Origin: Reichenbachiella agariperforans
GTDB taxonomy: Bacteria > Bacteroidota > Bacteroidia > Cytophagales > Cyclobacteriaceae
Length of the DNA: 64,000 nucleotides
Direction: 5' to 3'
NCBI RefSeq assembly: GCF_900142205.1
Contig: NZ_FRAA01000004.1
Coordinates: 1-64,000 of the forward strand
Shown here: one piece after another, positions 44,760-53,921 of the stretch
How positions within the stretch are numbered: the first letter of the stretch is position 1
How the letters are laid out: each line of letters opens with the position of its first letter
Notes under the pieces: generated by a model
The model's input: the letters and a program-made list of their open reading frames with translations, nothing else
What the model was told of the DNA's origin: nothing
Database searches by the model: none
Made by a program: the position numbers and the translations under genes

Positions 44760-46493
44760 TTAGTCCAACCTCATTTCCGAAACCGAAGCTCCTGTTGGAA
44801 TCATTGGAAATACATTTCCTTCTTTTTCAACCATCACTTCGAGCAAATAAGGCCCTTCGTGATCCAAGAACGTCTTGAGCGCATCGTCGAGATTTTCTCG
44901 CTTATCGACGCGACTACATGGGATACCATAGCCTTCGGAGATCTTCTGAAAATCCGGATTGACCATCTCAGTAAAGGAGTATCGACTATCGAAGAACAAC
45001 TGCTGCCACTGACGCACCATGCCGAGGAAGTTGTTGTTCAAGATCAAAATCTTCACCCCAATCTTGCTCTGGAAGATCGTACCCAACTCCTGAATTGTCA
45101 TCTGGAATCCACCGTCACCAATCACCGCGATGACCTCCTTCTCTGGTCGTCCCATCTTGGCACCCATCGCCGCTGGCAGGGCAAACCCCATGGTTCCTAA
45201 ACCGCCAGAGGTCACATTCAACCTCGTATCGCTAAACTCGTAATACCTCGTCGCAATCATCTGGTGTTGTCCTACATCCGTCACTAGGATGGCTTTTCCT
45301 TCGGTCTTGTCAGAGATCGCTTTGATAACCTCAGACATTTTCAACTCTTCTCCCTTCGGGAAAAAATCACCTTCGATAACCTTGTCATATTCAATTTTGT
45401 CACACGCCTTGAACTCTTCAATCCATGATTCGTGCTTGTTCTCTTTTACTTTCGGTACCAAGTTCAACAATGCCGCTTTGGCATCCGATACGATCGCGAC
45501 TTCTGTCTTCACGTTCTTGTCTACTTCCGCTGGGTCGATCTCGATATGTATCACCTTGGCCTGCTTGGCATAGGTATTCAAATCTCCTGTCACCCTGTCA
45601 TCGAACCTCATCCCGATTGCAATCAAAAGATCACATTCGTTGGTCTTGACGTTGGGGCCGTAGTTGCCATGCATCCCGAGGTAGCCCATGTACAATGGGT
45701 GAGCAGTAGGTACAGCTGACAGTCCCAGCAGCGTAGACGCCATTGGTATGCCCGTTTTTTCGGCGAATGCCAAAAGCTCATGCTGTGCCTGTGAGATGAT
45801 GACACCATGTCCTACGAGGATCATCGGTTTCTTCGCCTCGTCGATCAGTTTGGCAGCAGCATCTACTTTGGACTCATCCAAAATTGGATACGGGTGATAG
45901 CTACGGATTCTTTCACATTTCTGATAAGAAAAATCAAACTCCTCAAACTGTGCATCCTTGGTGATATCGATCAATACCGGACCTGGACGACCCGTATTGG
46001 CGATATAAAAGGCCTTGGCCACCGCCTCAGGAATCTCCGATGCTTTGGTCACCTGTATATTCCACTTGGTGACAGGCATAGAGATACCCACGACATCCGT
46101 CTCCTGAAAAGCATCCGTCCCCAGCAAGTGCGAAGCGACCTGCCCTGTGATACATACCATCGGCGTAGAGTCGATCTGTGCATCCGCGATCCCTGTGATC
46201 AAGTTGGTTGCACCTGGCCCAGAAGTCGCAAAGCAGACACCTGTTTTGCCGTTGACACGAGCATAACCCTGTGCGGCATGCGCGGCACCCTGCTCGTGAC
46301 GTACGAGTATGTGATTGAGTCTGTCCATGTACTTGTATAGCAAGTCATAGATCGGCATGATGGCTCCACCGGGATAGCCAAATATGGTATCGACATCCTC
46401 CTCGAGTAGACATCTGAGGAGTGCCTCAGAGCCAGTCATTCTTTCGGTTTTGGCCATAGCTTTCTTTTCTTGTTCTAATGTAGAAGTCTCCAT
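44760..46493 (-). CDS. ilvB: Acetolactate synthase, large catalytic subunit
   Basis: 577 residues. ThDP-dependent condensation of pyruvate with pyruvate or 2-oxobutanoate. The ThDP Glu is in [16 protein letters not shown]; the FAD-binding middle domain has [12 protein letters not shown]; the Mg-ThDP motif is [16 protein letters not shown] through [15 protein letters not shown]. Full length for the family. The start at 46493 is followed 12 codons later by MAKTERMTG, a possible alternative. It works with ilvN downstream. Confidence 0.96.
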   Translation of the reverse strand: METSTLEQEKKAMAKTERMTGSEALLRCLLEEDVDTIFGYPGGAIMPIYDLLYKYMDRLNHILVRHEQGAAHAAQGYARVNGKTGVCFATSGPGATNLITGIADAQIDSTPMVCITGQVASHLLGTDAFQETDVVGISMPVTKWNIQVTKASEIPEAVAKAFYIANTGRPGPVLIDITKDAQFEEFDFSYQKCERIRSYHPYPILDESKVDAAAKLIDEAKKPMILVGHGVIISQAQHELLAFAEKTGIPMASTLLGLSAVPTAHPLYMGYLGMHGNYGPNVKTNECDLLIAIGMRFDDRVTGDLNTYAKQAKVIHIEIDPAEVDKNVKTEVAIVSDAKAALLNLVPKVKENKHESWIEEFKACDKIEYDKVIEGDFFPKGEELKMSEVIKAISDKTEGKAILVTDVGQHQMIATRYYEFSDTRLNVTSGGLGTMGFALPAAMGAKMGRPEKEVIAVIGDGGFQMTIQELGTIFQSKIGVKILILNNNFLGMVRQWQQLFFDSRYSFTEMVNPDFQKISEGYGIPCSRVDKRENLDDALKTFLDHEGPYLLEVMVEKEGNVFPMIPTGASVSEMRLD

Positions 46494-46505
46494 TTCTCCT
46501 AATAT

Positions 46506-48176
46506 TTATTCGTCGGTCACACATCCTTCGGATGCAGACTTTACTTGATTGATATATTTCTTGAGTATGCCTTTGGTTGCTTTGTAAGGAGGCTGTACCC
46601 ATTCTTTCTTTCTTTTCTCCATCTCCTCGTCACTGATCTTCAGTTCGAGTTTGTTGTTGACTGCATCGATGGCGATGATGTCTCCATCTTTCACCAATCC
46701 TAGCGGCCCACCTTCTTGCGCTTCTGGAGTGATGTGCCCCACCACGAAACCATGCGAACCACCAGAGAATCGACCGTCCGTGATCAATGCCACGTCTTTG
46801 CCTAATCCTGCGCCCATCACAGCACCTGTAGGCTTGAGCATTTCTGGCATCCCTGGCCCACCTTTTGGTCCAGAGTATCGGATGACAATCACTTCTCCTT
46901 TTTGCACCTCTTCGCCGATTCCTTTGATCGCCGCGAACTCATCGTCGTAGCATCTCGCTGGCCCTTCGAAGTACTCGCCTTCTTTGCCTGTAATCTTCGC
47001 TACCGCACCAGTCGGTGCGAGGTTTCCATACAGAATCTGCAAGTGTCCCGACTTTTTGATCGGATCTCCAAAGGAGTGAATCACATCCTGCTTCGCTTTC
47101 AAAGAAGGTCCTTCTTCTATGTTTTGTGCCAAAGTCTTACCCGTCACAGTCATACAATCACCGTGTAGATAACCTTCTTTCAACAAGACTTTCATCACAC
47201 CTGGAATACCTCCCACGTTGTGAAGATCCTCCATGAGGTACTTTCCACTTGGTTTCAAATCCGCTAAGAAAGGAGTCGTATCTGACAATCTTTGGAAGTC
47301 ATCCAATCCGATCGGCACATCGACAGACTTGGCCATGGCGATCAAGTGAAGCACCGCATTAGTAGAGCCTCCTGTAATCATCACCAATCGAATCGCATTT
47401 TCGAACGCCTCTTTGGTCATTATGTCGCTCGGACGAATATCCTCGGTCAGCAAATGTCTCACCGCCTGCCCTACTCTATAGGTCTCTTGCTTCTTGTCCT
47501 CGCTTTCGGCAGGATTGGAAGAAGAAGAAGGTAAACTCATCCCCATTGCCTCGATAGCAGATGCTAGCGTATTCGCGGTGTACATCCCTCCACATGCCCC
47601 TGGGCCTGGGATTGCATTTTTGATAATTCCTTTGAAATCCTCGTCAGAAATATTATTTCCTAGTTTTTGGCCGTATGCCTCGAAAGCCGATACAATGTTG
47701 AGATCTTCGCCCTTCCATTTCCCAGGCTTGACCGAGCCGCCGTAGACCATGAGTCCCGGTCTGTTCAATCGTCCCAAAGCCATGATAGCGCCAGGCATGT
47801 TCTTGTCACACCCTACGACTGGAACTACTGCATCGTAAAACTGTGCATTGACCACTGTCTCGATGGAATCTGCGATAATGTCACGAGACACCAATGAATA
47901 TTTCATCCCAACTGTACCATTGGATATCCCGTCGGAGACCCCTATAGTATGGAAAATCAAACCGACTAGATCAGCTTCTTTGACCCCTTTTTTGACTTGG
48001 TGAGCCAAAATATTGAGGTGCATGTTACATGGGTTTCCTTCAAAACCGGTACTGACTATACCTACTTGTGCTTTGCTCATGTCGGCTTCTGTCAATCCCG
48101 TCGCGTACAATTGTGCCTGTGAACCAGGTTGCGAAGGATCTTGCGTGATCGTCTTACTGTGTTTGTTAAGTTCCAT
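46506..48176 (-). CDS. ilvD: Dihydroxy-acid dehydratase
   Basis: 556 residues. Fe-S enzyme making 2-oxo acids of Val/Ile. Cluster and Mg ligands are visible: [64 protein letters not shown]. The C-terminal [25 protein letters not shown] and [20 protein letters not shown] are typical. It precedes ilvB by 12 bases. ilvC, the step before it, is absent from this operon and window. Confidence 0.96.
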   Translation of the reverse strand: MELNKHSKTITQDPSQPGSQAQLYATGLTEADMSKAQVGIVSTGFEGNPCNMHLNILAHQVKKGVKEADLVGLIFHTIGVSDGISNGTVGMKYSLVSRDIIADSIETVVNAQFYDAVVPVVGCDKNMPGAIMALGRLNRPGLMVYGGSVKPGKWKGEDLNIVSAFEAYGQKLGNNISDEDFKGIIKNAIPGPGACGGMYTANTLASAIEAMGMSLPSSSSNPAESEDKKQETYRVGQAVRHLLTEDIRPSDIMTKEAFENAIRLVMITGGSTNAVLHLIAMAKSVDVPIGLDDFQRLSDTTPFLADLKPSGKYLMEDLHNVGGIPGVMKVLLKEGYLHGDCMTVTGKTLAQNIEEGPSLKAKQDVIHSFGDPIKKSGHLQILYGNLAPTGAVAKITGKEGEYFEGPARCYDDEFAAIKGIGEEVQKGEVIVIRYSGPKGGPGMPEMLKPTGAVMGAGLGKDVALITDGRFSGGSHGFVVGHITPEAQEGGPLGLVKDGDIIAIDAVNNKLELKISDEEMEKRKKEWVQPPYKATKGILKKYINQVKSASEGCVTDE

Positions 48177-48207
48177 TTATATTCTAATAATTTCTAATCT
48201 TCTCTTG

Positions 48208-49098
48208 TTATCCTACCGCCGACTCACTCAACTCTTCGTTGGTGACTCTGGCTCTATACATCTGAAACAGCTCGTAGGCCACTGTTTCTTTCCAATCTTT
48301 TTTGAACTCAATATCTCCTATCGAGGAAATACTCGCAACCTCTGTCGCCGTACCTGTGAAAAAAGCAACTTCCCCTCCTCTCATATCCTCTGGCACGAAC
48401 AGCTTTTCCACGACAGGATAGCCGAGCTCCATCGCGTACTCGATGATAGTTGCTCTCGTGATACCTGGCAGGATATTGCCCAATGGAGGCGTATAGATCA
48501 CACCGTCTTTGACAAAGAAGAAGTTCTGTCCAGACCCCTCCGACACATAACCGTCCGAATCCAACAACAAAGCCTCATCGTACCCCTCTCGCTTGGCTTC
48601 ATTGGTTGCCAAAATAGAGTTTGTATAGTTGCCAGTCACCTTCGCCTCAATCGGAATTGACTTTGGGTTTGGACGCTGGTAGGATGAAATCATCACTTTG
48701 AGTGACTCATCTCCGAGGTATGGAGGCCACTCCCAAGTCGCCATCATGATATGTGTCTCACCACAGGTAATCAGCTTCATGTTAGCGCCGAGATATATCA
48801 ATGGTCTGATGTAGGCATTCTCCAGATTATTCTTTTCTATCAACTCATAAGAAATCTTGACGAGTTCGTCCACCGAGTAGGGAAACTTAATTGCCATTCG
48901 CTCTGCCGAAAACTTCAAGCGTTCAAAGTGCTGCTTAGCCTTGAAAATATTTGGTCCTGCAGCACTACCATAAGACCGTATTCCTTCGAACACACCATTG
49001 CCATGGTGCATGGTTTGGCTATACAAATTGACTTTAGCCTCAGAAGCCTTGAGCCACTGGCCGTCTAGGTAAAGAATCGAATTTTCGTTGTAATACAT
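48208..49098 (-). CDS. ilvE: Branched-chain amino acid aminotransferase, short (296-aa) form
   Basis: 296 residues, fold-type IV BCAT of the bacterial size class. Family marks: LYSQTMHHGNGVFEGIRSY, RPLIYLGA, the PLP-Lys region IEAKVTGNYTNSILATNEAKREGYDEALLLDSDGYVSEGSGQNFFFV, and LPGITRATIIEYA. First structural gene of the ilv operon, directly behind the double attenuator. Its presence in addition to the 353-aa BCAT at 6569-7630 suggests a biosynthetic role here. Confidence 0.94.
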   Translation of the reverse strand: MYYNENSILYLDGQWLKASEAKVNLYSQTMHHGNGVFEGIRSYGSAAGPNIFKAKQHFERLKFSAERMAIKFPYSVDELVKISYELIEKNNLENAYIRPLIYLGANMKLITCGETHIMMATWEWPPYLGDESLKVMISSYQRPNPKSIPIEAKVTGNYTNSILATNEAKREGYDEALLLDSDGYVSEGSGQNFFFVKDGVIYTPPLGNILPGITRATIIEYAMELGYPVVEKLFVPEDMRGGEVAFFTGTATEVASISSIGDIEFKKDWKETVAYELFQMYRARVTNEELSESAVG

Positions 49099-49130
49099 GG
49101 TCTAATCTCTTTAAGTTATTTAGCAATAGA

Positions 49131-49167
49131 CATAAAAAAAGCCCTTCACTGTAAAGAGAAAGGCTTT
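49131..49167 (-). terminator. Attenuator terminator B of the ilv operon
   Basis: On the minus strand, AAAGCCTTTC and GAAGGGCTTT pair over 10 bp (one G-U, possible only in minus-strand RNA) and are followed by seven T. The 5' arm region also contains CTTTCTC (plus 49156-49162), complementary to GAGAAAG overlapping the stop codon of leader B (plus 49191-49197). The two pairings exclude each other. Confidence 0.8.
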
Positions 49168-49195
49168 CGGATATTTTTAGATATACGCAGCTTTC

Positions 49196-49255
49196 TCAGT
49201 AACCGTACACGGCAGTCACAGTGACAATAGCTAATATGTCAATAATCGTTATCAC
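49196..49255 (-). CDS. Leader peptide B of the ilv operon
   Basis: A 19-residue frame from a GTG at 49255 to a TGA at 49196-49198. Composition: 5 Ile, 3 internal Val, 3 Thr, 1 Leu, ending VYGY. The stretch ITIID then ILAIVTVT would stall a ribosome when Ile or Val tRNA is uncharged. There is no in-frame ATG, so the start codon is uncertain. Its stop codon overlaps the antiterminator segment of attenuator B. Confidence 0.6.
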   Translation of the reverse strand: MITIIDILAIVTVTAVYGY

Positions 49256-49278
49256 TTTTATCTGTTGTTTTTGGGCAA

Positions 49279-49312
49279 TAAAAAAGCGTCATCCTTTGGG
49301 GGAATGACGCTT
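49279..49312 (-). terminator. Attenuator terminator A of the ilv operon
   Basis: AAGCGTCAT and ATGACGCTT form a 9-bp stem followed by six T on the minus strand. The 5' side includes TCATTCCC (plus 49300-49307), an exact complement of GGGAATGA at the end of leader A (plus 49341-49348), giving a mutually exclusive antiterminator. Confidence 0.82.
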
Positions 49313-49340
49313 CAAATATTTTTTTAGAATTATTGATATA

Positions 49341-49409
49341 TCATTCCCGGCCTGTGATCACGGTGACCACTGCTACAATCGTTAATGCTATGACAATAAT
49401 TGCTATCAT
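49341..49409 (-). CDS. Leader peptide A of the ilv operon
   Basis: A 22-residue frame from an ATG at 49409 to a TGA at 49341-49343. It has 6 Ile, 5 Val, 3 Thr and 1 Leu; the opening MIAIIVIALTIVAVVTVIT is a classic ILV stalling sequence. AGAAAG precedes the start. The last codons and stop (GGGAATGA) are the antiterminator strand for terminator A: a ribosome reaching the stop would mask it and allow termination, while one stalled on Ile/Val codons would leave it free. Confidence 0.8.
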   Translation of the reverse strand: MIAIIVIALTIVAVVTVITGRE

Positions 49410-49428
49410 TTCTTTCTTTTAATTAATG

Positions 49429-49461
49429 CCAAAATAGCTCATTTTAATTTTCAGTTCCAAA
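49429..49461 (-). promoter_or_regulatory. Promoter candidate of the ilv operon
   Basis: On the minus strand, TTTG (49458-49461) and TATTTTG (within 49429-49436) lie 21 bases apart. The -7 is one base shorter than TAnnTTTG. Transcription would begin ~13 bases before leader peptide A. Confidence 0.4.
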
Positions 49462-49613
49462 CAAACAGTCGGGTTTTTGACAAAAATAAAATACACTCGC
49501 TTGTAGCCTACTAAACAATACTTAGCTCAGGAAGAATTGAAATTTCACTTTTCTCCTACCCAAAGAAACCACCTACTGCGATTTCGACTTAACTTACCTT
49601 ATTCGAAAAACAA

Positions 49614-49781
49614 TCATTCAGCCCCAAAGGCATACAGGTAGTTCGTCCTAGTGCCTCTACACTGACTAGACCCTAAGAACATACGGCCAGTCAATTCTTC
49701 GTCATGCTGTTTTGGAGTCCGCTTACTACTTTTGACAGTTGCTGATGCGTATTCTGCTTTATTTGTGTTTCGATTCTTCAT
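49614..49781 (-). CDS. 55-residue basic protein downstream of leuA, hypothetical
   Basis: An unlisted frame from an ATG at 49781 to a TGA at 49614-49616, starting 9 bases after the leuA stop. The product is hydrophilic and basic (MKNRNTNKAEYASATVKSSK at the start, then KQHDEELTGRMFLG and a single Cys near the end). The spacing would allow translation from the leuA mRNA. No family recognised; it could be a chance frame in the leuA 3' region. Confidence 0.35.
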   Translation of the reverse strand: MKNRNTNKAEYASATVKSSKRTPKQHDEELTGRMFLGSSQCRGTRTNYLYAFGAE

Positions 49782-49790
49782 ATCTTATGC

Positions 49791-50948
49791 TTAGGCACTA
49801 ATTGCTAGTGCATTCATGAGCTCTTTCAACTGCTCCTCCTCTACCACATTATGCTTGTCTGCTACAGATAAAAACTGCTTGTACGCTACATCCAGCTCTT
49901 CTTTGGCTAACTTGAAACCGATTTTTTCCAATCGGTAGCTCAATGCTGCTCTACCACTGCGGGCAGTCAGGATAATAGATGACTCGTTCACGCCGACTTC
50001 CGCTGGATCGATAATCTCGTAATTGTCCCGATTCTTAATCACACCGTCTTGGTGTATCCCCGATGAGTGTGCAAAGGCATTAGAACCCACGATCGCCTTG
50101 TTTGGCTGTACAGGCATTCTCATTTTTTCAGAGACCAATCGGCTCATGGCGTTGAGGCGTCTAGCATCTATCCGCGTATCACTTTTCAACCAGCTGTGCT
50201 TGCGCATGATCATCACGACCTCTTCGAGTGATGTATTTCCTGCACGCTCTCCAATTCCATTGATAGTACATTCGATTTGTCTCGCTCCATTTTGTACCCC
50301 AGCGATAGAGTTGGCAGTCGCCAAACCTAGATCGTTGTGACAGTGCGTCGACAAGATCGCTTTCTCAATTCCTTTGACGTTTTCTTTGAGGTATTTGATT
50401 TTAGCCCCATACTCTTCTGGCAGACAATACCCTGTGGTATCTGGGATATTAATCACTGTGGCTCCTTCTGCAATGACCGCTTCTACGACTTGCGCCAAGA
50501 AGGCATTCTCGGTACGTCCCGCATCCTCCGCATAGAACTCCACGTCTTCCACATATTTTTTTGCCCACTTGACAGCCTGCTTACTTCTCACTAGGATATC
50601 TTCTCTAGTGGTTTTGATTTTAGTAAACACGTGCTGATCCGATGTCCCGATCCCTGTATGGATTCTTGGGTGCTTCGCATGTTTCAATGCTTCGGCAGCT
50701 ACTTCTATATCTTTTTGTACTGCACGCGTCAATCCACACACAGTAGCATTTTTAACCAATTTGGCTATCTCAGACACAGACTCAAAGTCTCCAGGGCTGG
50801 AAACCGGAAAGCCCGCTTCGATAATATCAACCCCCAACAGCTCTAGTTCTTCCGCTATCAGCAACTTATCTTTGGTATTCAACCTGCACCCAGGTACTTG
50901 TTCTCCATCTCTAAGCGTCGTATCGAATATGTGTATGCGATTTTCCAT
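49791..50948 (-). CDS. leuA: 2-isopropylmalate synthase, short form without regulatory domain
   Basis: 385 residues. Condenses 2-oxoisovalerate with acetyl-CoA for leucine. The HMGL-like barrel has [15 protein letters not shown], the metal ligands [11 protein letters not shown], and [26 protein letters not shown] marks the linker subdomain. The ~110-130-residue C-terminal allosteric domain of the ~510-residue enzyme is missing, so Leu inhibition is not expected at this site. Homocitrate or citramalate synthase are related alternatives, but the motif set and neighbours favour LeuA. leuBCD are not in the window. Divergent from 51094. Confidence 0.88.
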   Translation of the reverse strand: MENRIHIFDTTLRDGEQVPGCRLNTKDKLLIAEELELLGVDIIEAGFPVSSPGDFESVSEIAKLVKNATVCGLTRAVQKDIEVAAEALKHAKHPRIHTGIGTSDQHVFTKIKTTREDILVRSKQAVKWAKKYVEDVEFYAEDAGRTENAFLAQVVEAVIAEGATVINIPDTTGYCLPEEYGAKIKYLKENVKGIEKAILSTHCHNDLGLATANSIAGVQNGARQIECTINGIGERAGNTSLEEVVMIMRKHSWLKSDTRIDARRLNAMSRLVSEKMRMPVQPNKAIVGSNAFAHSSGIHQDGVIKNRDNYEIIDPAEVGVNESSIILTARSGRAALSYRLEKIGFKLAKEELDVAYKQFLSVADKHNVVEEEQLKELMNALAISA

Positions 50949-50973
50949 AGTTCTGTTTCTATTTCTTACACTC

Positions 50974-50981
50974 CAAAAGTA
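50974..50981 (-). promoter_or_regulatory. -7 element of leuA
   Basis: On the minus strand, TACTTTTG matches TAnnTTTG, 25 bases before the leuA ATG. An operator-like palindrome lies immediately upstream. Confidence 0.5.
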
Positions 50982-50982
50982 A

Positions 50983-51000
50983 TTAGCGAATTATCGCTAA
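50983..51000. promoter_or_regulatory. Operator candidate of leuA: perfect palindrome
   Basis: TTAGCGA-ATTA-TCGCTAA, a perfect 7+7 inverted repeat one base upstream of the leuA -7 element, filling the promoter spacer. Placement suggests a repressor site; the regulator is unknown. It could also act on the divergent gene at 51094. Confidence 0.55.
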
Positions 51001-51093
51001 AAAATACCATTGTTTTATTTATTTACGATCTCTAACAAGTCATAATCGAACCAAATACTCCAATTAACGTAAATAGAACAAACTTTAAATACA

Positions 51094-52641
51094 ATGTCTA
51101 AAGAAAGATCCGACTCTCTATTTCTTTTGATCAAGTCACTCAAGAAAAGTGAAAAGCGCTATTTCAACCTATCGAATAGTGGCACAGAAAATGCCAAATA
51201 CACCCATCTATTTAGCGTTATTGACAAGCAGAAGAAATTCGATGACGATGAAATATTGATCAAAGCGCCCATAATCAAGGCACAACAACTCTCTAATCTC
51301 AAAGCTCACCTCTACACCAAAGTACTCGAATCACTGCGAGACTACAATTCTAGTACACTCCCCAACATCCGTATCCGGGACATGGTGGATCACGCCGAGA
51401 TTCTATTCAACAAAAGTCTCTATACCCAATGTGCTGAGGTAATCAAAAAAGCAAAAAAAATGGCCATCAAGAGTGACAACCTTGAGATGCAATTGGAGAT
51501 TTTAAAATGGGAGAAACAAATGCTCACACGACATACGGTCCGTGACAGTCTAGAGCGAACCAACAAAGTGATACGAGAGATAGAGGAAACCACCACACGC
51601 ATCAACCATATCAACTCTTTCTCCAACCTCCAGTTCAAACTACAAGCGATGTACAAAAAAATTGGGTTCATCCGAAATGAAAGTGACTACAAGGACATCA
51701 ATCAGGTTTTCAACTCCAACTTGCCATTATTCAATGAAGCGACTTTTTCTGTCAGTGAAAAAATCAGTTTGTATACTCTGTATATAGGTTACTATTTTTT
51801 TATTCAGGATTTCAAAAAAGGGTATCAGTACGCCAAACGGCTCGTCGAGCTCTTTTCGGGACAAAAAACACTAATCCAATCAAGGCTGGAAGCTTACATC
51901 TCTAGTCTGAACTATCTACTAATCGCTCAAAACAAACTCCTGAAATACCGTGAATTTCAAAACACCACACGTGAGCTCCGTGCATTATACACCCTGCCTT
52001 CTGCTCACCTCAACGAAAACATCAAGCTAAAGCTGCAGAAATACACCTTCGTCCACGAGTTTAATCGACTCTTTATGAAAGGAGATTTTAGGAGAGGTGT
52101 TAACCTAATAGAACGGATCATGCCAGGAATCGAACCCTTTGCTCTACAGCTTGACCCACACTCTCGAGTCATCATGTACTTCAAAACCGCCTGTCTATAC
52201 TTTGGAAATGACGACCACAAAACTGCCATTATCTGGCTCAACAAAATCATCAACTCGCACGAAGTGGATTTGAGAGAGGACATTCACGGTTTTGCACGGA
52301 TAGTTAACCTGATCAGCCACTATGAACTAGGCAACATGGAGTTGATCGAGTACTACGTACGATCCACCTATCGTTTTCTTCTGAAGAAAGAAGACCTCCA
52401 TCAGTTTCAAAAATACATCCTCAACTTCCTCGTAAGACTAAAGACAAACATCACGGAAAAAGAGCTAGAAAAACGATTCGAAACACTGCGTAATAATCTC
52501 CTCTTGCTATCCAAAGATCCTTACGAAAAAAGAGCTTTCTTGTACTTCGATATCATCTCGTGGCTAGAATCCAAAATCGAAAAGCGTCCCGTACAGAATA
52601 TCATCCAAGAAAAAGCGGCTGTTCGCTTGACGAACGCCTAG
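51094..52641 (+). CDS. Conserved helical-repeat protein, unknown function
   Basis: 515 residues, no signal peptide or membrane span. Rich in Lys/Leu and predicted all-helical, with TPR-like segments (HAEILFNKSLYTQCAEVIKKAKKMAIKS; YQYAKRLVELFSG; CLYFGNDDHKTAIIWLNKII). The N-terminal SLFLLIKSLKKSEKRYFNLSN is a pattern seen in cytoplasmic Bacteroidota hypotheticals. Divergent from leuA; a 46-base gap separates it from the thiolase gene downstream. No function is claimed. Confidence 0.75.
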   Translation: MSKERSDSLFLLIKSLKKSEKRYFNLSNSGTENAKYTHLFSVIDKQKKFDDDEILIKAPIIKAQQLSNLKAHLYTKVLESLRDYNSSTLPNIRIRDMVDHAEILFNKSLYTQCAEVIKKAKKMAIKSDNLEMQLEILKWEKQMLTRHTVRDSLERTNKVIREIEETTTRINHINSFSNLQFKLQAMYKKIGFIRNESDYKDINQVFNSNLPLFNEATFSVSEKISLYTLYIGYYFFIQDFKKGYQYAKRLVELFSGQKTLIQSRLEAYISSLNYLLIAQNKLLKYREFQNTTRELRALYTLPSAHLNENIKLKLQKYTFVHEFNRLFMKGDFRRGVNLIERIMPGIEPFALQLDPHSRVIMYFKTACLYFGNDDHKTAIIWLNKIINSHEVDLREDIHGFARIVNLISHYELGNMELIEYYVRSTYRFLLKKEDLHQFQKYILNFLVRLKTNITEKELEKRFETLRNNLLLLSKDPYEKRAFLYFDIISWLESKIEKRPVQNIIQEKAAVRLTNA

Positions 52642-52658
52642 GTCATTGATTACATTTG
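52626..52658 (+). promoter_or_regulatory. Promoter of the thiolase gene
   Basis: CTTG (52626-52629) and TACATTTG (52651-52658, exact TAnnTTTG) lie 21 bases apart, overlapping the end of the preceding gene. The -33 lies inside a small inverted repeat GTTCG-cttga-CGAAC (52621-52635). Confidence 0.5.
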
Positions 52659-52687
52659 GTATATAACAACCCAAAAACAAAATCATT

Positions 52688-53866
52688 ATGGAAGAAGTAT
52701 ATCTGGTATCTGCCGTCCGCACACCAATAGGAAGTTTTGGCGGTAGTTTATCCTCTCTCTCAGCGGTCCAACTTGGTTCTATTGCTATCCAAGGCGCGCT
52801 CAACAAAGCAGGAATACAAACCGAAAATGTAGACGAAGTATTCATGGGCAATGTCGTATCAGCAGGATTAGGACAAGCACCCGCACGCCAAGCAGCGATC
52901 GGAGCTGGCATAGGCTACAACGTCCCGTGCACTACGGTCAATAAAGTCTGTGCCTCTGGCATGAAGTCCGTCATGCTCGCTGCTCAATCCATCATGCTTG
53001 GACAAAACGACGTGGTAGTCGCTGGTGGCATGGAAAGCATGTCCAATATCCCGTATTACGTACCAAAAGCACGCTACGGTCTCGGTTATGGACATGGACA
53101 AATGCTCGATGGATTGCTACATGACGGGCTCTGGGAGCCATATCATAAATTCCCCATGGGTAGCTGCGCAGACAACACTGCCAAGGAAATGAACATCAGC
53201 CGCGAAGCGCAGGACGAATACGCTATTGCTTCTTACCAAAAAACAGCTACATCTACCGAAGCTGGTTCTTTCAAAAACGAAATCGTACCCGTAGAAGTCC
53301 CACAAAGAAAAGGAGAGCCCGTCGTAGTAAATGAAGACGAAGAATTCCGCAAGGTCAAATTCGACAAAATCCCATCGTTACGTCCCGTCTTCAACGCTGA
53401 TGGCTCTGTCACGGCAGCCAATGCGTCCACCATCAACGACGGAGCTTCCGCCCTAGTGGTAATGAGCAAGCGAAAAATGGAAGAATTGAAACTAAAACCC
53501 ATCGCAAAAATATTGGGGTTTGCAGATGCCGCACAGGAACCTATCTGGTTCACCACTGCTCCATCGCTGGCAATCCCAAAAGCGATAAAACACGCTGGAT
53601 TAACACCCAAAGACGTAGATTTCTATGAGATTAATGAAGCGTTCTCAGTCGTCGCACTCGCCAACATACAAGCACTCGGCCTCAAGCCAGACACAGTCAA
53701 TGTCCTCGGTGGAGCAGTAGCACTAGGGCATCCACTCGGTGCATCAGGTGCACGCATTATCACAACACTAACCTCTGTACTCGATCAGAAAAAAGGTAAA
53801 ATCGGTGTAGCAGGCATCTGTAACGGTGGAGGTGGCGCATCTGCCATCGTTATAGAAAAGTGTTAA
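52688..53866 (+). CDS. Acetyl-CoA C-acyltransferase (thiolase)
   Basis: 392 residues. Catalytic Cys in TTVNKVCASGMKSVMLA (~90), His in NEAFSVVALAN/GHPLGASGARI, and second Cys in GICNGGGGASAIV: a complete thiolase II set. Either acetoacetyl-CoA synthesis/cleavage (AtoB/PhaA type) or fatty-acid degradation is possible; there is no fad or pha partner nearby. Own promoter upstream; an inverted repeat follows. Confidence 0.94.
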   Translation: MEEVYLVSAVRTPIGSFGGSLSSLSAVQLGSIAIQGALNKAGIQTENVDEVFMGNVVSAGLGQAPARQAAIGAGIGYNVPCTTVNKVCASGMKSVMLAAQSIMLGQNDVVVAGGMESMSNIPYYVPKARYGLGYGHGQMLDGLLHDGLWEPYHKFPMGSCADNTAKEMNISREAQDEYAIASYQKTATSTEAGSFKNEIVPVEVPQRKGEPVVVNEDEEFRKVKFDKIPSLRPVFNADGSVTAANASTINDGASALVVMSKRKMEELKLKPIAKILGFADAAQEPIWFTTAPSLAIPKAIKHAGLTPKDVDFYEINEAFSVVALANIQALGLKPDTVNVLGGAVALGHPLGASGARIITTLTSVLDQKKGKIGVAGICNGGGGASAIVIEKC

Positions 53867-53921
53867 TATCAACCCAATAATGCTCATGCAAACGAATGAG
53901 CCAATAAACCGTTATTTCTTC

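Noticed and set aside
45807-46340. 177-codon plus-strand frame
   Set aside because: Complement of ilvB, which is complete.
48013-48660. 215-codon plus-strand frame
   Set aside because: Spans the complement of ilvD and ilvE starts; a chance frame.
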